A stretch of 64,000 nt of DNA from Maylandia zebra. Lineage: Eukaryota > Chordata > Actinopteri > Cichliformes > Cichlidae. The notes beneath the pieces are model-generated. The model saw only the letters and a list, made by a program, of their open reading frames with translations, was not told where the DNA came from and made no database searches. A program made the translations under genes and the position numbers. The stretch spans positions 18,124,560 through 18,188,559 of the forward strand of contig NC_135177.1 in the NCBI RefSeq assembly GCF_041146795.1, given 5' to 3'. This document shows positions 1-11,643 of this stretch, piece by piece; position 1 is the stretch's first letter, and each line of letters opens with the position of its first letter.

Positions 1-622
1 TGACTTGTGCTATGGGCTTGGAGTTGGCCTCTAGTGTTGTACGCCACATCCCCATTGAGTTCCTGATGAAGGCTCTTAGGGTCCCATTGATCTTGTACAA
101 TTCTAGGCATTCCAGTATCCAGCTGTGGGGCATTGAGTCATAGGCCTTGTAATCAATCCAGGCAGTGCACAGGTTGGTCAGTCTGGTCTTGCAGTCTCAG
201 CTGACTGTTCTGTCTACCAGTAGCTGGTGTTTTGCGCCTCTGGTATTCTTGCCAATTCCTTTCTGTGTCCCGCTCATGTATTGACCCATGTGCCTGTTCA
301 TCTTAGCCGATATGATGCCTGACAGGAGCTTCCATGTAGTACTGAGGCAGGTTATTGGTCGGTAGTTGGAGGGGACCGGTCCCTTCTTGGGGTCCTTGGG
401 GATCGGGACCGTCCGACCTTCGGTTAGCCATTCCGGGTGTGTCTCGTTAACTAACAGCTGGTTCATTTGTGCTGCCAGACGCTCGTGGAGTGCAGTCAGC
501 TTCTTTAGCCAGTAGGCGTGAACCATGTCGGGCCCTGGTGCTGTCCAACTCTTCATACTGGAGACCCTTTCTTGGATATCTGCCACTGTGATGGTTACTG
601 GACCCTGTTCAGGGAGGTCTGC
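1..622 (-). mobile_element. LINE reverse-transcriptase fragment, R2/NeSL-like
   Basis: A minus-strand reading frame from 586 to 197 carries the N-terminal fingers of a LINE reverse transcriptase: a GPD motif (TAPGPDMVHAYW), then VPIPKDPKKG and SNYRPITCLSTTWKLL. The stop at 197 is a frameshift, because another minus frame over 1-196 resumes with WIDYKAYDSMPHSWI, the region that carries the motif-A aspartate. The element continues out of the window on the left; its 5' truncation lies near 620, where homology stops at a short AT run. It resembles the R2/R4/NeSL group, as does the fragment at 27.3 kb, but the two do not overlap in protein, so I cannot show they are one family. It is an inactive relic. 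Confidence 0.75.
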
Positions 623-1004
623 CCTCAGATATATATATAAAAATAATGGTATCTATGGGATTTTTGTAAGGTGAGAACCTGTAGGTTTTTACAAAGGAAT
701 CTCTGAACAAACATGCAGAACCTGATTGACTTAACGCTGTATGCCTGTTACCTTCTGATGAGACGTGTTTGCAAGACAGGAATAATGAGTACATTTTCCT
801 TTTTCTTTTCTTGAGATTTTTTTTAATAATAAATCAGCTGAATTTAATTCTCCCACACTGTTCTTCTCTTTTTTCTTCCCATATTTATACTGCACACTGA
901 AAAAGTGTGTATAATGAAAGAAAACAGGTTTGAATTCTGCCCCCACTCCCTCCCCCAACCACATCTATCAATATGTACCCTCTACACACCCCTTGAATCT
1001 GTGT
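623..1004. other. No gene seen
   Basis: AT-rich spacer with T-runs around 818-835. Short open frames here have no recognisable domain. Confidence 0.6.
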
Positions 1005-1009
1005 CATAT

Positions 1010-1567
1010 TGTCATGATCCTGGGTCCTTTTGACCCAGCGTTTTGTGTTTTCTCTTCGTGATTTTGGTTCTGTTCGTCCTCTGGTTAGTGTTTACTCTGT
1101 TCTGCCCATGTGTTCCTGTATCTAGTCCACGTTTCTTAGTTTGTGTCCTTTCATGTGTAAGTTCCTGTTTTATTGTGAAGGTCTGTGTCTTATGTGAGTG
1201 TTTTCAGTTTGCCTCCCTAGTCTCGTCATGTTAATTACTCCCAGCTGTGTTCCCACCTGTATGTAACCCCCCTGTGTTCTCTGAGTGTATTTAAGTTGTG
1301 TCTTCTGTCATAGTAGTTGCTGGTTCGTCTGTGTTGTTTCCCCTCGGTCTCCCTGCGTCTCTCCGTATGTATTTCCCCGGACCTCCCTGCATCTTCGTTT
1401 CTGGTTTGTCTTATTAGTTTACCCAGTTTAGGTTTCTAGTTTCATGTTTTGCCACCCTAGCTGTTTGTATTGACCCACTATTATAAATAAACACTCACCT
1501 GCACCAGAACTGCCGCCCTTTTGGTTCTTACTACAAATCCACACGGCTTGCCCCGCAAACCGTGACA
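1010..1567 (+). mobile_element. Solo LTR with 5-bp target duplication
   Basis: The element starts TGTCATG and ends CGTGACA, giving the TG...CA termini and short inverted repeat of an LTR. It is flanked on both sides by the same five bases, CATAT (1005-1009 and 1568-1572), the size expected for an LTR retrotransposon integrase. A TATA-like stretch (about 1283-1293) and an AATAAA (1486-1491) give plus orientation. No internal region or second LTR lies beside it, so it is a recombined solo LTR. Its ends resemble those of the LTR at 50,761, but the bodies differ. Gypsy/ERV type is inferred. Confidence 0.82.
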
Positions 1568-1672
1568 CATATAGCCCCCATGACCAGTCACACTCCTTCC
1601 CCTTCAACCTGATCATTCCATATCTCACATCCACTTTTCATCTTTCTGTGCTTTAATTATTGCCTTTCCCCT

Positions 1673-1860
1673 TTGTCACCTTATACCATCCTCTCCTTGA
1701 CTCCTGATCATGTGAGGAAGGAGCTGGAGAAGCTCAAGACCAAAAAAGCAACAAGCCCAGATCACATCATCTCCAGATTTCACTGGAACTGTGCAGATTC
1801 GCTATGTGAGGTGATCATGCCCATGTTTATTCAGAGCCTGGAAATCCTAAACGATCACCA
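1673..1860 (+). mobile_element. L2-like LINE fragment (RT N-terminus)
   Basis: The plus frame reads LTPDHVRKELEKLK, then KKATSPDHI and the CADSL...MFIQSL stretch. This is the segment just before and within the first RT block of fish L2/CR1-type LINEs, where the usual motif is KAxGPDxI; here the glycine is replaced by serine. The homology is cut on both sides, leaving about 55 codons. Confidence 0.65.
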
Positions 1861-2138
1861 CAGTGACGCCTATTGGCCACTGAATGTAATAAACAATGTG
1901 CTTCAGAAAATAGTATTTTCTCCCTCTGTTACCTAACACATGTGAGGCTGTTTCACTTCCTGAGTAATTTAGTACAATGCACACTAAGCCAAATCATAAA
2001 GTATATTGAGCAAACACTGCTATGTTGTTGTGTTAAACACATAGGTTTTCCAGTGGTTTCGGGACGGAGTCAGCTTCATTTTATGCAAGTTACCTGCCCA
2101 GTTTTGCAACCCTCAAGGAATTGTTTGACTGAAGCTTT

Positions 2139-2883
2139 GGCTACGTTCACACTGCAGGAGAAAGCGCATCAAATCCGATTTTTTGACCCTATGCGACCCA
2201 TATCCGATCATGGTATGACAGTGTGAACGGCACAAATCCGATATTTTCAAATCCGATCTGGGTCACTTTCATATGTGGTACTGAATCCGATACATATCTG
2301 ATGTTTTAGAAAGCGACTGCTGTTTGAACGGTCAGGTCGCATTAAATCCGTCTTTTACGTCACCGACACAAGACAGACGCCAATTATCAGCGCCAGAGAA
2401 GCGCCAGAGAAGACATCGCGAACGCTTCTCTGGCCATCCCGTGTAGATATCAGTGAAACTGTTGGGAAGACAATGTTGGAGAAACGTGAACATTTTATTT
2501 GTACTGTATAATCTGCAGATTCTGACAGAAATCTGCAACTATCCTTTGAAGCACCGCTCCTCTCTAAAACAGCAATAAGGATCATTATTAGGTTATTTAC
2601 ATTATTATGTAAATAACAAAATAACTTAAAGCAAAAATTGGGAAATGTAAAGTCCGAACTCTTTATATTAAGGGTCATCTATCAAACAATACTGTTTGCT
2701 CTGGGTCTAAACAGAGCGCGTTGTGTGTGAAGTCTTCTTTTGCGCATGCGGGCCGCTTTGAGCGTTCACACTAGAGCGCGTTTGCTGTCGCATTTTATTT
2801 GTAGTGTGAACACGCAGACAAAAAAATCGGATTTGATCAAAAAATCGGAATTGAGCATTAAGACCTGCAGTGTGAACGTAGCC
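2139..2883. mobile_element. MITE, copy 1 (GGCTACGTTCACACTGCAG ends)
   Basis: The element begins GGCTACGTTCACACTGCAG and ends with the reverse complement of that sequence, so the terminal inverted repeats are at least 19 bp. The interior repeats short AATCCGAT-type motifs near both ends. No transposase frame is present. A second copy lies at 15,681-16,403 in the opposite orientation. Flanking bases are TTT on the left and TTA on the right, compatible with a 3-bp target duplication (PIF/Harbinger type), but this is not secure. Confidence 0.8.
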
Positions 2884-3612
2884 TTAATGTGAATGTCATT
2901 AGGTCTGTTCTACATGCTGTTACAGGTAGAAACTGCTGGGACATTAGGTTTTATTTTTAAATAATTCAAAGGTGAATATACATGTAAATAAGACTAAATG
3001 TTCTTTCTTCTAAATAACTAAAAGATAAGAGCTCATTTCACATTGGCCCATGTCTTTTTGAATCTTGACATGTCTTGGTTTACAAGTTGCTCAGTGGCAG
3101 ACAAGGAACCTTTCCTAAACTTTATTTGTAATCTATACTGCTGTGGATGACACAACTTGTGAAATGGATATGATGTCTGTCTGACAGGTTTGGATTACAT
3201 TAAACGTGCATGCCTTTTGTTCTGTTGTAAATGCAGCCACCCTGGATGTTAACAGTCAATTCAATCATCACAACTCTGCTGATATGAGTTTGCGATTTTC
3301 TGCTGGGAAGCAGCACAGAGAGGGACAGGAAACGAGTTAATTGTTGTAGAGGGCCAGCTCTCTCATGGCCAGTCCCTTAGACCCCATAGAGGAGTTTAAT
3401 GAGAGGAGGGTGTTAGCCAAGCAAATGTCCATCATGGACAACACTCAAACTCATCACCTGCATGTGGAGGATTATATTAGGCTGTATAACAAAACATGTT
3501 GTAAAGACCCCTTGTTAGGTTTTGTATTGTTGATTGTCATTTATGCTTAGAAATATTTACTCACATATGCTTAGCAGTGTATAATCATTTGTAGATTGAA
3601 AGAATGTCTCAT
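2884..3612. other. No gene seen
   Basis: Spacer between the MITE and the stem-loop. A 61-codon open frame at 3365 shows no recognisable domain. Confidence 0.5.
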
Positions 3613-3704
3613 CCTAGGAGGTCTGTAACGGCTCTGTGTAGCATGAAGGGGGAGTGCGTTCACTCCCTCTACAGAGTGTTCTGGCGTAGATCACACCTCC
3701 TAGG
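3613..3704 (+). other. Nested inverted repeat (long stem-loop)
   Basis: Three sets of complementary arms nest inside one another: CCTAGGAGGT (3613-3622) with ACCTCCTAGG (3695-3704), CTCTGTGTAG (3632-3641) with CTACAGAG (3669-3676, two bases bulged), and GGGAGTG (3650-3656) with CACTCCC (3661-3667) around a CGTT loop. A TATA-like TATAAG (3765) and an AATAAA (3989-3994) follow, so the stem-loop may lie inside an unrecognised LTR, but I found no convincing LTR ends. Confidence 0.6.
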
Positions 3705-3839
3705 AGAGGTCGTATCTTCTCTTGCTGATATATGGTATAGCAAACACACGTATATCTGTTTAAGTATAAGAGCCTTTTGTTCAGATGGACCCGCTCCTGG
3801 CACCAGCGTTTGGGGAGTCTTCACAGGGTCACACCTTGA

Positions 3840-3840
<1 letters not shown>

Positions 3841-3920
<80 letters not shown>
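3841..3920. repeat. (CA)n microsatellite
   Basis: About 40 uninterrupted CA units. The open frames through it on either strand are artefacts. Confidence 0.97.
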
Positions 3921-3922
<2 letters not shown>

Positions 3923-4744
3923 CAAGGTACTCTTTGTGTGTATGTAGACGTCATATGTTAATGAACCTATGCATATTCATGTAACCTCAATAAAAGAACA
4001 GTGGTACGGGAGAACGAAGGAGAGCGACTGGGGTCAAGCGAAGGAACGGCGCCTGTCCGGTTTTCTCTCCCGTGCACGAGAAACATGAAGAAGCTTGCCT
4101 ACTTGTGTCTTGCTTTGCAGTGTAATTATATTGTCTTCAACGTTCCAGCGGATGGGTTCAAGGACAATAGGCCTATTTTGTGTTGTTGTCGTTGTTGTTG
4201 TTGTTGTGTGAGTGTGTGCGGAGCAGAACACGTGGTCTGTGACACCGACTGTTGTTGTTATCATGGGTTCCTAGGCAACCAAGAGTGAGTCAGAGGGTGA
4301 CAGACATTTGCTCCTGGCAGCACAAAGTATTTCAAAAAAAAAAAAAAAGAGAGAGAGCGACGGCTCCTTAGCTGCGCGCGTTCACGCGAGCACGGTCGCG
4401 CGGACCTGAGCCGTGCGGTTAATCGCAGGCTTATAAATGGAAGAGATTCAAATGTTAGAAGTTTTCAGAAAACACACCAGCCTTGAAGAGCGTGTGGAGA
4501 AGGCCTGCCACATCAGCAGCACTTAAGATGTGCTGTGGTGAATGGCTTTCCCCCACCCCCTTGCTGACACGAAATGTTTATTCTTTAGCTTGCCCTGATC
4601 GACAACAGCCTGTGTGCCAGACCATAGATTTAATTGAGGTGGATAGTTGTTAAAAGTAATCTACATTAAGCTTGTGGTTGCTCAAATTCAGTACAATGAC
4701 ATATGAGGTGAAGTGATATAGATAAATATTTAAACTAATGAAGT
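3921..4744. other. Intergenic; GC-rich stretch, no gene seen
   Basis: Contains an AATAAA at 3989, a GTT-rich run (4185-4210), an A-run plus GA-run (4334-4358) and a CG-rich patch (4365-4425). None can be tied to a gene. Confidence 0.5.
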
Positions 4745-6696
4745 GTGCCGGGTGGCGGCCAGGAGCGGAGGCCCTGGCGGACTGACCCCCGGCTGCCAAG
4801 ACTGGCAATAGGGACATGGAATGTCACCTCTCTGGTGGGGAAGGAGCCTGAGTTAGTGCGTGAGGTTGAGAGGTACTGGCTAGATATAGTCGGGCTTCAC
4901 CTCTACGCATGGCTTGGGCTCTGGAACCAGTCTCCTGGAGAGGGACTGGACTCTGTCTCAGACTGGAGTTGTCCCTGGTGAGAGGCGGCGGTCTGGGGTG
5001 GGTATTCTAATATCCCCTCGGCTTGCTGCCGGTATGTTGGGGTTCTTCCCGGTGGTTGAGAGGGTTTGTTCCCTGCGCCTTAGGGTCAGGGAACGGATCC
5101 TGACTGTCATGTGCGCTTATGCACCAAGTGGCAGTTCAGAGTACCCAGCCTTCTTAGAGTCCCTGGGTGGGGTGCTCGAAGGTGCTCCACCTGGAGACTC
5201 CGTTGTCCTACTGGGACTTCAATGCTCACATGGGTAACAACAGCGAGACCTGGAGGGGAGTAATTGGGAAGAACGGCCTCCCTGATCTGAACCCGAGTGG
5301 TGTTTTGTTATTGGACTTGTGTGCAAATCACAGTTTGGCCATAACGAACACCTTGTTCGAACATAAGAGTGTCCATAAGTGCACGTGGCACCAGGACTCT
5401 CTAGTCCGTAGGTCGATGATCGATTTTGTAATCGTATCACCAGACCTGCGACCATATTTTCTGGACACTCGGGTAAAGAGAGGGGCTGAGCTGTCAACTG
5501 ATCACCACCTGGTGGTGAGTTGGATCAGGTGGCGGGGGAGGACACTAGACAGACCCGGTGCACCTAAGTGAGGGTGTGCTGGGAACGTCTAGCAGAGGCC
5601 CCGGTCCGCCTCCGGCAGAGCTTCAACAGCATTCCGAGGGAGACTGGGAACATTGATTCCGAATGGACCATGTTTAGCATCTCCATTGCCAACGCTGCTG
5701 CATTGAGCTGCAGCCGCAAGGTGGTTGGTGCCTGTCATGGTGGTAATCCCTGAACCAAATAGTGGACACCAGAGGTGAAGGAGCCACCAGGCAGAAGAAG
5801 GTGTCCTAACGGGCTTGGTTAGCCTGTGGGACTTTGGAGGCAGCTGACAGGTATCGACGGGCCAAGCGGAATGCGGCTCGGGCAGTGGCTGAAGCAAAAA
5901 CTCGGGTGTGGGAGGAGTTCAGAGAGGCCATGGAAAAAGACTTTCGGACTGCCTCCAAGAGATTCTGGCGAGCCGTCAGGCGTCTCAGGAGGGGAAAGCG
6001 GTGCTCTACCTGCACTGTGTATAGTGCTCGGGGAGCGCTGCGGAAGGAATACTTCGAGGACCTTCTTAATCCCACTGACACGTCTTCCGAGGAGGAAGCA
6101 GAGTCTGGGGATGAGGGGGATGACCCACCGTCTGGCCCATTGTTACAGGTCATTCGATCCCTATACAACCGTTGCAAGAGCTTGGTTTGCATTTCTGGCA
6201 ATAAGTCGGACTCGTTTCTGGTGGGTGATGGGCACCACCAGGGCTGCCCTTTGTCACTGATTCTGTTCATAATTTTTATGGACAGGATTTATAGGCGCAG
6301 CCAAGTGGCGGAGGGCTTTCACTTCGGTGGCCTCAGAATCTCATCTCTCCTTTTCGCGGATGATGTGGTTCTGTTGGCTTCATCGGGTAATGGCCTCCAG
6401 CTCACACTGGAACAATTCGAAGCCAAGTGTGAAGCAGCGGGAATGAGGATCAGCACCTCCAAATCTGAGGCCATGGTTCTCAGCCGGAAAAGGGTGGAGT
6501 GCCCACTCCGGGTCGGGGATGAGTTCCTGCCCCAAGTGGAGGAGTTCAAGTATCTCGGGGTCTTGTTCGCCAGTGGGAGAAGGGAGCCGGAGATCGACAG
6601 ACGGATTGCTGCTGCGGCCGCAGTGATACGGACGCTGCACTGGTCCGTCTTGTGGAAGAGGGAGCTGATTGTAAAAGCGAAGCTCTCAATTTACCA
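4745..6696 (+). mobile_element. APE-type LINE with internal RT deletion
   Basis: This is the coding part of a fish non-LTR retrotransposon. It opens with an apurinic-like endonuclease: GTWNVTSL (about 4815), a DFNAHMG block near 5217 interrupted by a frameshift just before it, and STDHHLVV (about 5500). A linker follows, then the C-terminal half of the reverse transcriptase: GCPLS, the catalytic FADDVVLL (about 6351-6375), SKSEAMVL and EFKYLGVLF. The segment between YFEDLLNPTDTSS and the SLYNRCKSLV block is far too short: the fingers and motif A have been deleted around 6120-6150. Homology ends at KLSIYQ (6696), so the C-terminus and 3' end are missing. It resembles I/Nimb-like fish elements, but the clade is uncertain. 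It is dead: frameshifted, deleted and truncated. Confidence 0.85.
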
Positions 6697-7494
6697 AGAG
6701 CTTGACTCTTGTGAAATCTCAGGAAAGCTGTCACAGCAAAACTTTTTTTCTTTCATAATAACAAGCTTAATGTTATGCCATTCAGTCCATCCAAAACATG
6801 TTTGTGCATATGTCAGGACCAACCTGATACATAAAGTTCTGCTGGAGGACATTTATTAGTGGCAAAACTTTAGTCTGATTGAACTGATTGGTTTTTCTGA
6901 ACTCACTCAGCCTGTGGAGTCAGTGTAATGGTCTCAGTCATATACACTACCATCACTTATATTTGTATGTTAGTTTTATCATAGCATTGCTCTGTGGCTT
7001 CAGACATGTAAAATTCATAGTAAAATCTGCAGATTAAATTTTGAGTGATATCTGGCTGATTTTTTGACACGTTATAGAAAGCTGTCCACTGTTTCATAGT
7101 CTTTCCTGCATACAAAAAATATCTGGCACTCTTGCCAAATGGTTTCAGTCTCCAATAGAAGGAAAATTGTAATACAAAATTTACTCACATTAAGACAGTG
7201 TTTAATTTATCCCATAAAATATATTTCTGAATGTCAAATTGCAAGAAAGAACAGCAAAATACACAAGCGAGGTGGCACAGATTTTGTGGCTTTTAAATAT
7301 ATTTTCTCCCTCTGCTGGTAATGGACCTTCTGGGAAAAGAAAGATTGAAATATCTATAAACTTTTTTATAAAAAAGAAGAGGAGGAAGAGAAAACCCGTG
7401 GCTCAAAACTAACTTCAAATCAAGTCTCATCCTCCTTTTTCCTTCTTCATCACTACAGAGTCATCACAACACAGTTACAACACTGCTTAGTTAA
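6697..7494. other. No gene seen
   Basis: AT-rich spacer between the LINE and the hAT element. No recognisable coding or repeat structure. Confidence 0.6.
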
Positions 7495-7502
7495 CTCATA
7501 AT

Positions 7503-8899
7503 CAGTGTTGGGCAAGTTACTTTGAAAAAGTAATTAATTATAGTTACTAGTTAGTAACTGAGTTACCAGGTTTAAAAACTCTTTACTTTGCCTTGTTTGG
7601 TATCATTCTTTTCAGCACAACCTCACGTGTCTGAATTTACAGTTATGTTTTCATTTTGACATACTGTATTAACACAATTTATCTAAAATCAGACAAAAAA
7701 CATGAAATCTGTGTAGAAAAAGTTATATTTTTGTACTGTAACAACCACACACATGTTTAATGACTCATATTTCAAAATGTTAAATGCAAATAAAAACTGT
7801 CAATGTTAAAATCATATGCACAAGTTTTTCAAACAACAAAGTTATTTGCAGCCATTTACGTTTTACCCTTTTTTTTATAACCTTTTCAAATTATTTACAT
7901 AACAATCAGGTGTTTTGCATTTAATACGATGCCACACAAATTATTTGTGCAACTCCAAAAAAACAATTTCTGTCAACATCACAGCCTGATACCTGCAGGT
8001 CTGACAGCAGCAGGCGTATCACTCCTGTTTTCTACCTGGAGACAGCAGTCGCCTCATTGTTCTGACACACAACACAAACCTATCCACAACACTACACACT
8101 AACTACACAAGACAACACATTAACTACACACTCCAAACACCCTAAACGTCACAAATCTCTCACATCTCAAAACTCGCTCTCTCTCTTTTCCTGCTTTCTC
8201 TCTCTCTCTCTCTCTCTCGCGCGCGCCGTCACTCCTAAAACTTCCCCCTCTCCCTAAACAACCAATGTCATGTTGCCATATCATTTTGTGATTGGTTGAC
8301 ATGGTACATTTTTCTGTACATTTCTGCTATTTGTTTTGTTTTTTTTATTTTTTGCTCATAAGCAGAGAGTGCTTGCTAGCGCTGTTCTTAGACAGTAAAC
8401 ATGACGAAACTATTGCGGAAAAAACGCTGCATATGTATTGTTTATCATGACTGACGTGACATGACGTGGCCTATCAGCACAATTTAAAAACTGGTATATA
8501 TCACCTTGTTGCTTTGTCATCTTAAATTGGTTGTTTTATTTGGCTTACCACGATTACTATATTCTTCCTCAGTCAAACAGCAGCACTCATGCAAATGTTT
8601 TGCCCCCTGAGCTCCAGGTGCTGTGCCAAAAAGTGATCGTCGGGCAGAAAGTGATTGCCGCCCGCGGGAGCGCGCGCTGCTGCTTAAAGCTGCAGCGCCC
8701 CGATTACTTACATAGACAGCTACTTCCGTACAACTGATATAAGGTGCGGTAAGCTGAAGACAGCTTCAGCTGTCTGTTTGTTGAAAAATAGTAACGTGGC
8801 CGCACCGCGTTTTTTTGTTAGTAACGGTAACGGCGTTGTAACGATAGAAATAGTAACTCGTTAGATTACTCATTACTGAAAAAAGTAACGCTGTTACTG
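7503..8899 (+). mobile_element. Non-autonomous hAT-type element, family 1, copy a
   Basis: Starts CAGTGTTGGGCAAGTTAC and ends GTAACGCTGTTACTG, and is flanked by a perfect 8-bp duplication CTCATAAT (7495-7502 and 8900-8907), the hallmark of hAT transposition. Both ends are rich in AGTAAC/GTTACT motifs, which are probably subterminal transposase sites. The interior (a CT run at 8197-8217, GC-rich 8635-8700) holds no transposase frame. Related copies lie at 24,579-25,690 (reverse orientation) and 53,667-54,688. Confidence 0.9.
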
Positions 8900-8907
8900 C
8901 TCATAAT

Positions 8908-10472
8908 TCATATTTTACAAGTGGAAAAATGTCTCAAAGCAGAAAAAAGAACAAAACAACTCATCAACTTGTTAGATTAACTGCTGTGATATTCTGCAGA
9001 TTCTGTTCACACATTTGAAAACACAGCTGGCTGAAGCAAAATTAAAATTGTACTGACCTCATTTTACTGAGGCAGTGTACAAAGATGAGACAGGCCCTGA
9101 TTAAGATTAACACTAGTGAGATGCATGATACAACACTACACAGAGTGTAGAGACTGTTAATAATGATGATTTCTGAAAGAAACTGGGGGCATTTGCATGT
9201 AGATTCAGTTGTTGATCTAAATGTACTGGGGTACATTTAGATCAACAACTGAATCTATTTTTTAGCAGTGTACAGACAGAGAGGGACATTCAATAACAAG
9301 AGACCAAAAACTGGACCTTGCATGAAGTCAATGTAATATAAACATGATAAGTTGGTGAATTTGAGCAAAATACATAAATAAATAAAACCCTGTGCCGATC
9401 ATAAGTGAGTCAAATTAGTCTTGAAAGGATAAAAACCTCAGTCCTCTTCTGTGGCACCTGGTGGCCAAAAATATGAAGAGCAGCTTGAATCTACAACTTG
9501 TACTGAACAGCTTAATTATGATTGCCCTTTCTACATATTGAATAAAGTGTAAGTATTAGATTTTTAAAAATATTGTTTGCTAGTTTATAAATAATTCTTC
9601 CCCCAGCTCCAGTTATTGCTAACTTCGTAGTTAAGTCATCTTGCTTTTAGGGATTTTTCTATCTGTGTGCATCTCTGTAATGTTTTTTATTGAGAACCTT
9701 TGGCAGCTAGGTCAGCCATAAAACTTTGCATATTTTGAATGTGATTTGGTTAACTTGAATGACTAAGCACTCAGTGGATATCTTGGGATACTTGTGGATA
9801 AGTCACTAACCAAATTTAATCCATCCATCTTCTTTTGCTTATCCAGGGACTGTCACCAATCAAATTTAATGAGCAGGAGAAAAAAAATTGTACATGTGAG
9901 GACAAGAAATGACAAAAAAAGAAGACATTAACAAAAAAAAGACACCCTTCCCCCATAATCGTTTATTTACAATATTGTATTTGGTGAAAATGTTCTGATT
10001 GTTCACGCACACATTGTTGTAAAATAATGTGTGCGCCAGTCTCCAACGAGACATAGCGCTGGAAGAGTAGTTATTCTCCGTTACACCACAAGAGGGAGTA
10101 TCTCCTGAAATGAGCAGCTGAAGTGGGAGTAAACGAGCCAGGCCACTCACCTAATGCAGTGCGCCTAACAAAAGCTGTGTGAAAGTGTGTACAAGCGTGT
10201 AACAATATACTACTATGGCTATATATTTGCACTTAAGCAGATAAAAATAGTAAATAACTTGACCTTGGTCTTAAGATAAGTCCACATGGTTGCAGGGAAT
10301 GTAGGAAAGTTGGCTGTTAATTCCCATCATGTGTGGTTAGTGTATATTTATTGTTAGCAATGTAGATTAGCCATGAAGCTACCGGTTAGCAGCTACAGCT
10401 AATTTGCCAGTTTGTGTGAAAACCTCGTGGCACTGTGGTTGATGTCTACCTGTACTGGGCTGTAATCACAGT
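8908..10472. other. Intergenic; palindrome and dispersed repeat pieces
   Basis: Holds the palindrome at 9201-9256. A stretch at 9722-9765 is also found at about 17,490. A repeat at 10,016-10,115 recurs inverted at 39,012-39,110, and one copy of an ~85-bp direct repeat lies at 10,131-10,215. No gene is recognised. Confidence 0.5.
9201..9256. repeat. Perfect 26-bp palindrome
   Basis: Arms 9201-9226 and 9231-9256 are exact reverse complements, separated by only TGGG. The arms contain GTTGATC and its complement GATCAAC. Confidence 0.95.
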
Positions 10473-11066
10473 TACAGTTTTTGCCCGTTGCCTGAACACA
10501 TTTTGCAAAACTTTGCTCATTGTGCCAAAACCCTAAACACAAGTAAACATGACACAACACTGGGAAATATACCATTCACATCTGCACCAAATTGAAACTC
10601 TACTCTCAAAACCTAAACTCTGCTATCAAAACCTAACATTCCTTTGTCAAAATGTAACTCTGTTGACAAAATGACACATACTTGCATCATATGCAAACAC
10701 CTACAGAGCAGGGGGAACACACTAGTCTACTTTATATAAAGCACTGCAGTCTTTGATTTTCATTGTTCATTCAGAAGGCATATTTTCAGGAGACACATTT
10801 GCAAACAACCAAAAAAGCAAATAGGCCTACTCAATATTGTACATTGCAGTACCATGAATTCAGATAAAGCAAAAAAAAACAAAAAAAAAAACAACCCATA
10901 ATACAGTAATAGAAAAAACACTATACTGTAAACAAAAAATCATGACAATTGTGCATACGTGGGCTCATGGATCCCGCCGTCTGTTGGGGTCTGGCCACAG
11001 GACCTCATCAACATCGCAAGCAATGTCTTCTCCCGCTAGGCACCGGGGAAAATATCCTCTTCCATG

Positions 11067-11607
11067 TCAAAACCATCCATGGATTGCTGTCACCTGAATG
11101 TCGCCGCAGGCCTGTTCCATTGCCTGCAGAAGAGGCATGCAGGCATGTAGTTGGCGGTCATATACACGCCATCTCCAAGCCGAAAAAAATTCCTCTATAG
11201 GGTTTAAAAATGGTGAGTAAGGGGGCAAGCATACCACTTCAAGTTGACTGTGGTTGGAGAACCAGGCCTGGACCAGAGCAGCCCGATGGAAACTGACATT
11301 ATCCCATATCACCACAAACCTGGGCTGATCTGGTCTATTCTGTACAACTATATCATGGAGATCTAGAAATGTGAGTATATGTTGGCTATTGTATGGACCT
11401 AGTTTTGCATGATGATGCAGAAGCCGTCGAAGGCTTATGGCGGCACACAATGTGATATTTCCCCCGCGCTGCCCTGGAACGTGCACAATTGCCCTTTGGC
11501 CAATTACATTACGACCCCGTCGTCTTGTTTTGCACAGGTCGAATCCAGCTTCATCAATGAAAATGAATTCATGAGGCTGTGCAGCTCCATCCATGGCCAA
11601 GATTCTC

Positions 11608-11643
<36 letters not shown>

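Noticed and set aside
3604-3984. 126-codon plus frame and 82-codon minus frame
   Set aside because: Both run through the (CA)n array and have no domain.
3545-4175. Possible LTR around the stem-loop and AATAAA
   Set aside because: No TG...CA boundaries with matching flanking bases could be found.
9473-9541. Short hydrophobic frame starting MKSSLNLQ, like a signal-peptide exon
   Set aside because: A stop codon precedes the downstream GTAAGT and no following exon was recognised.
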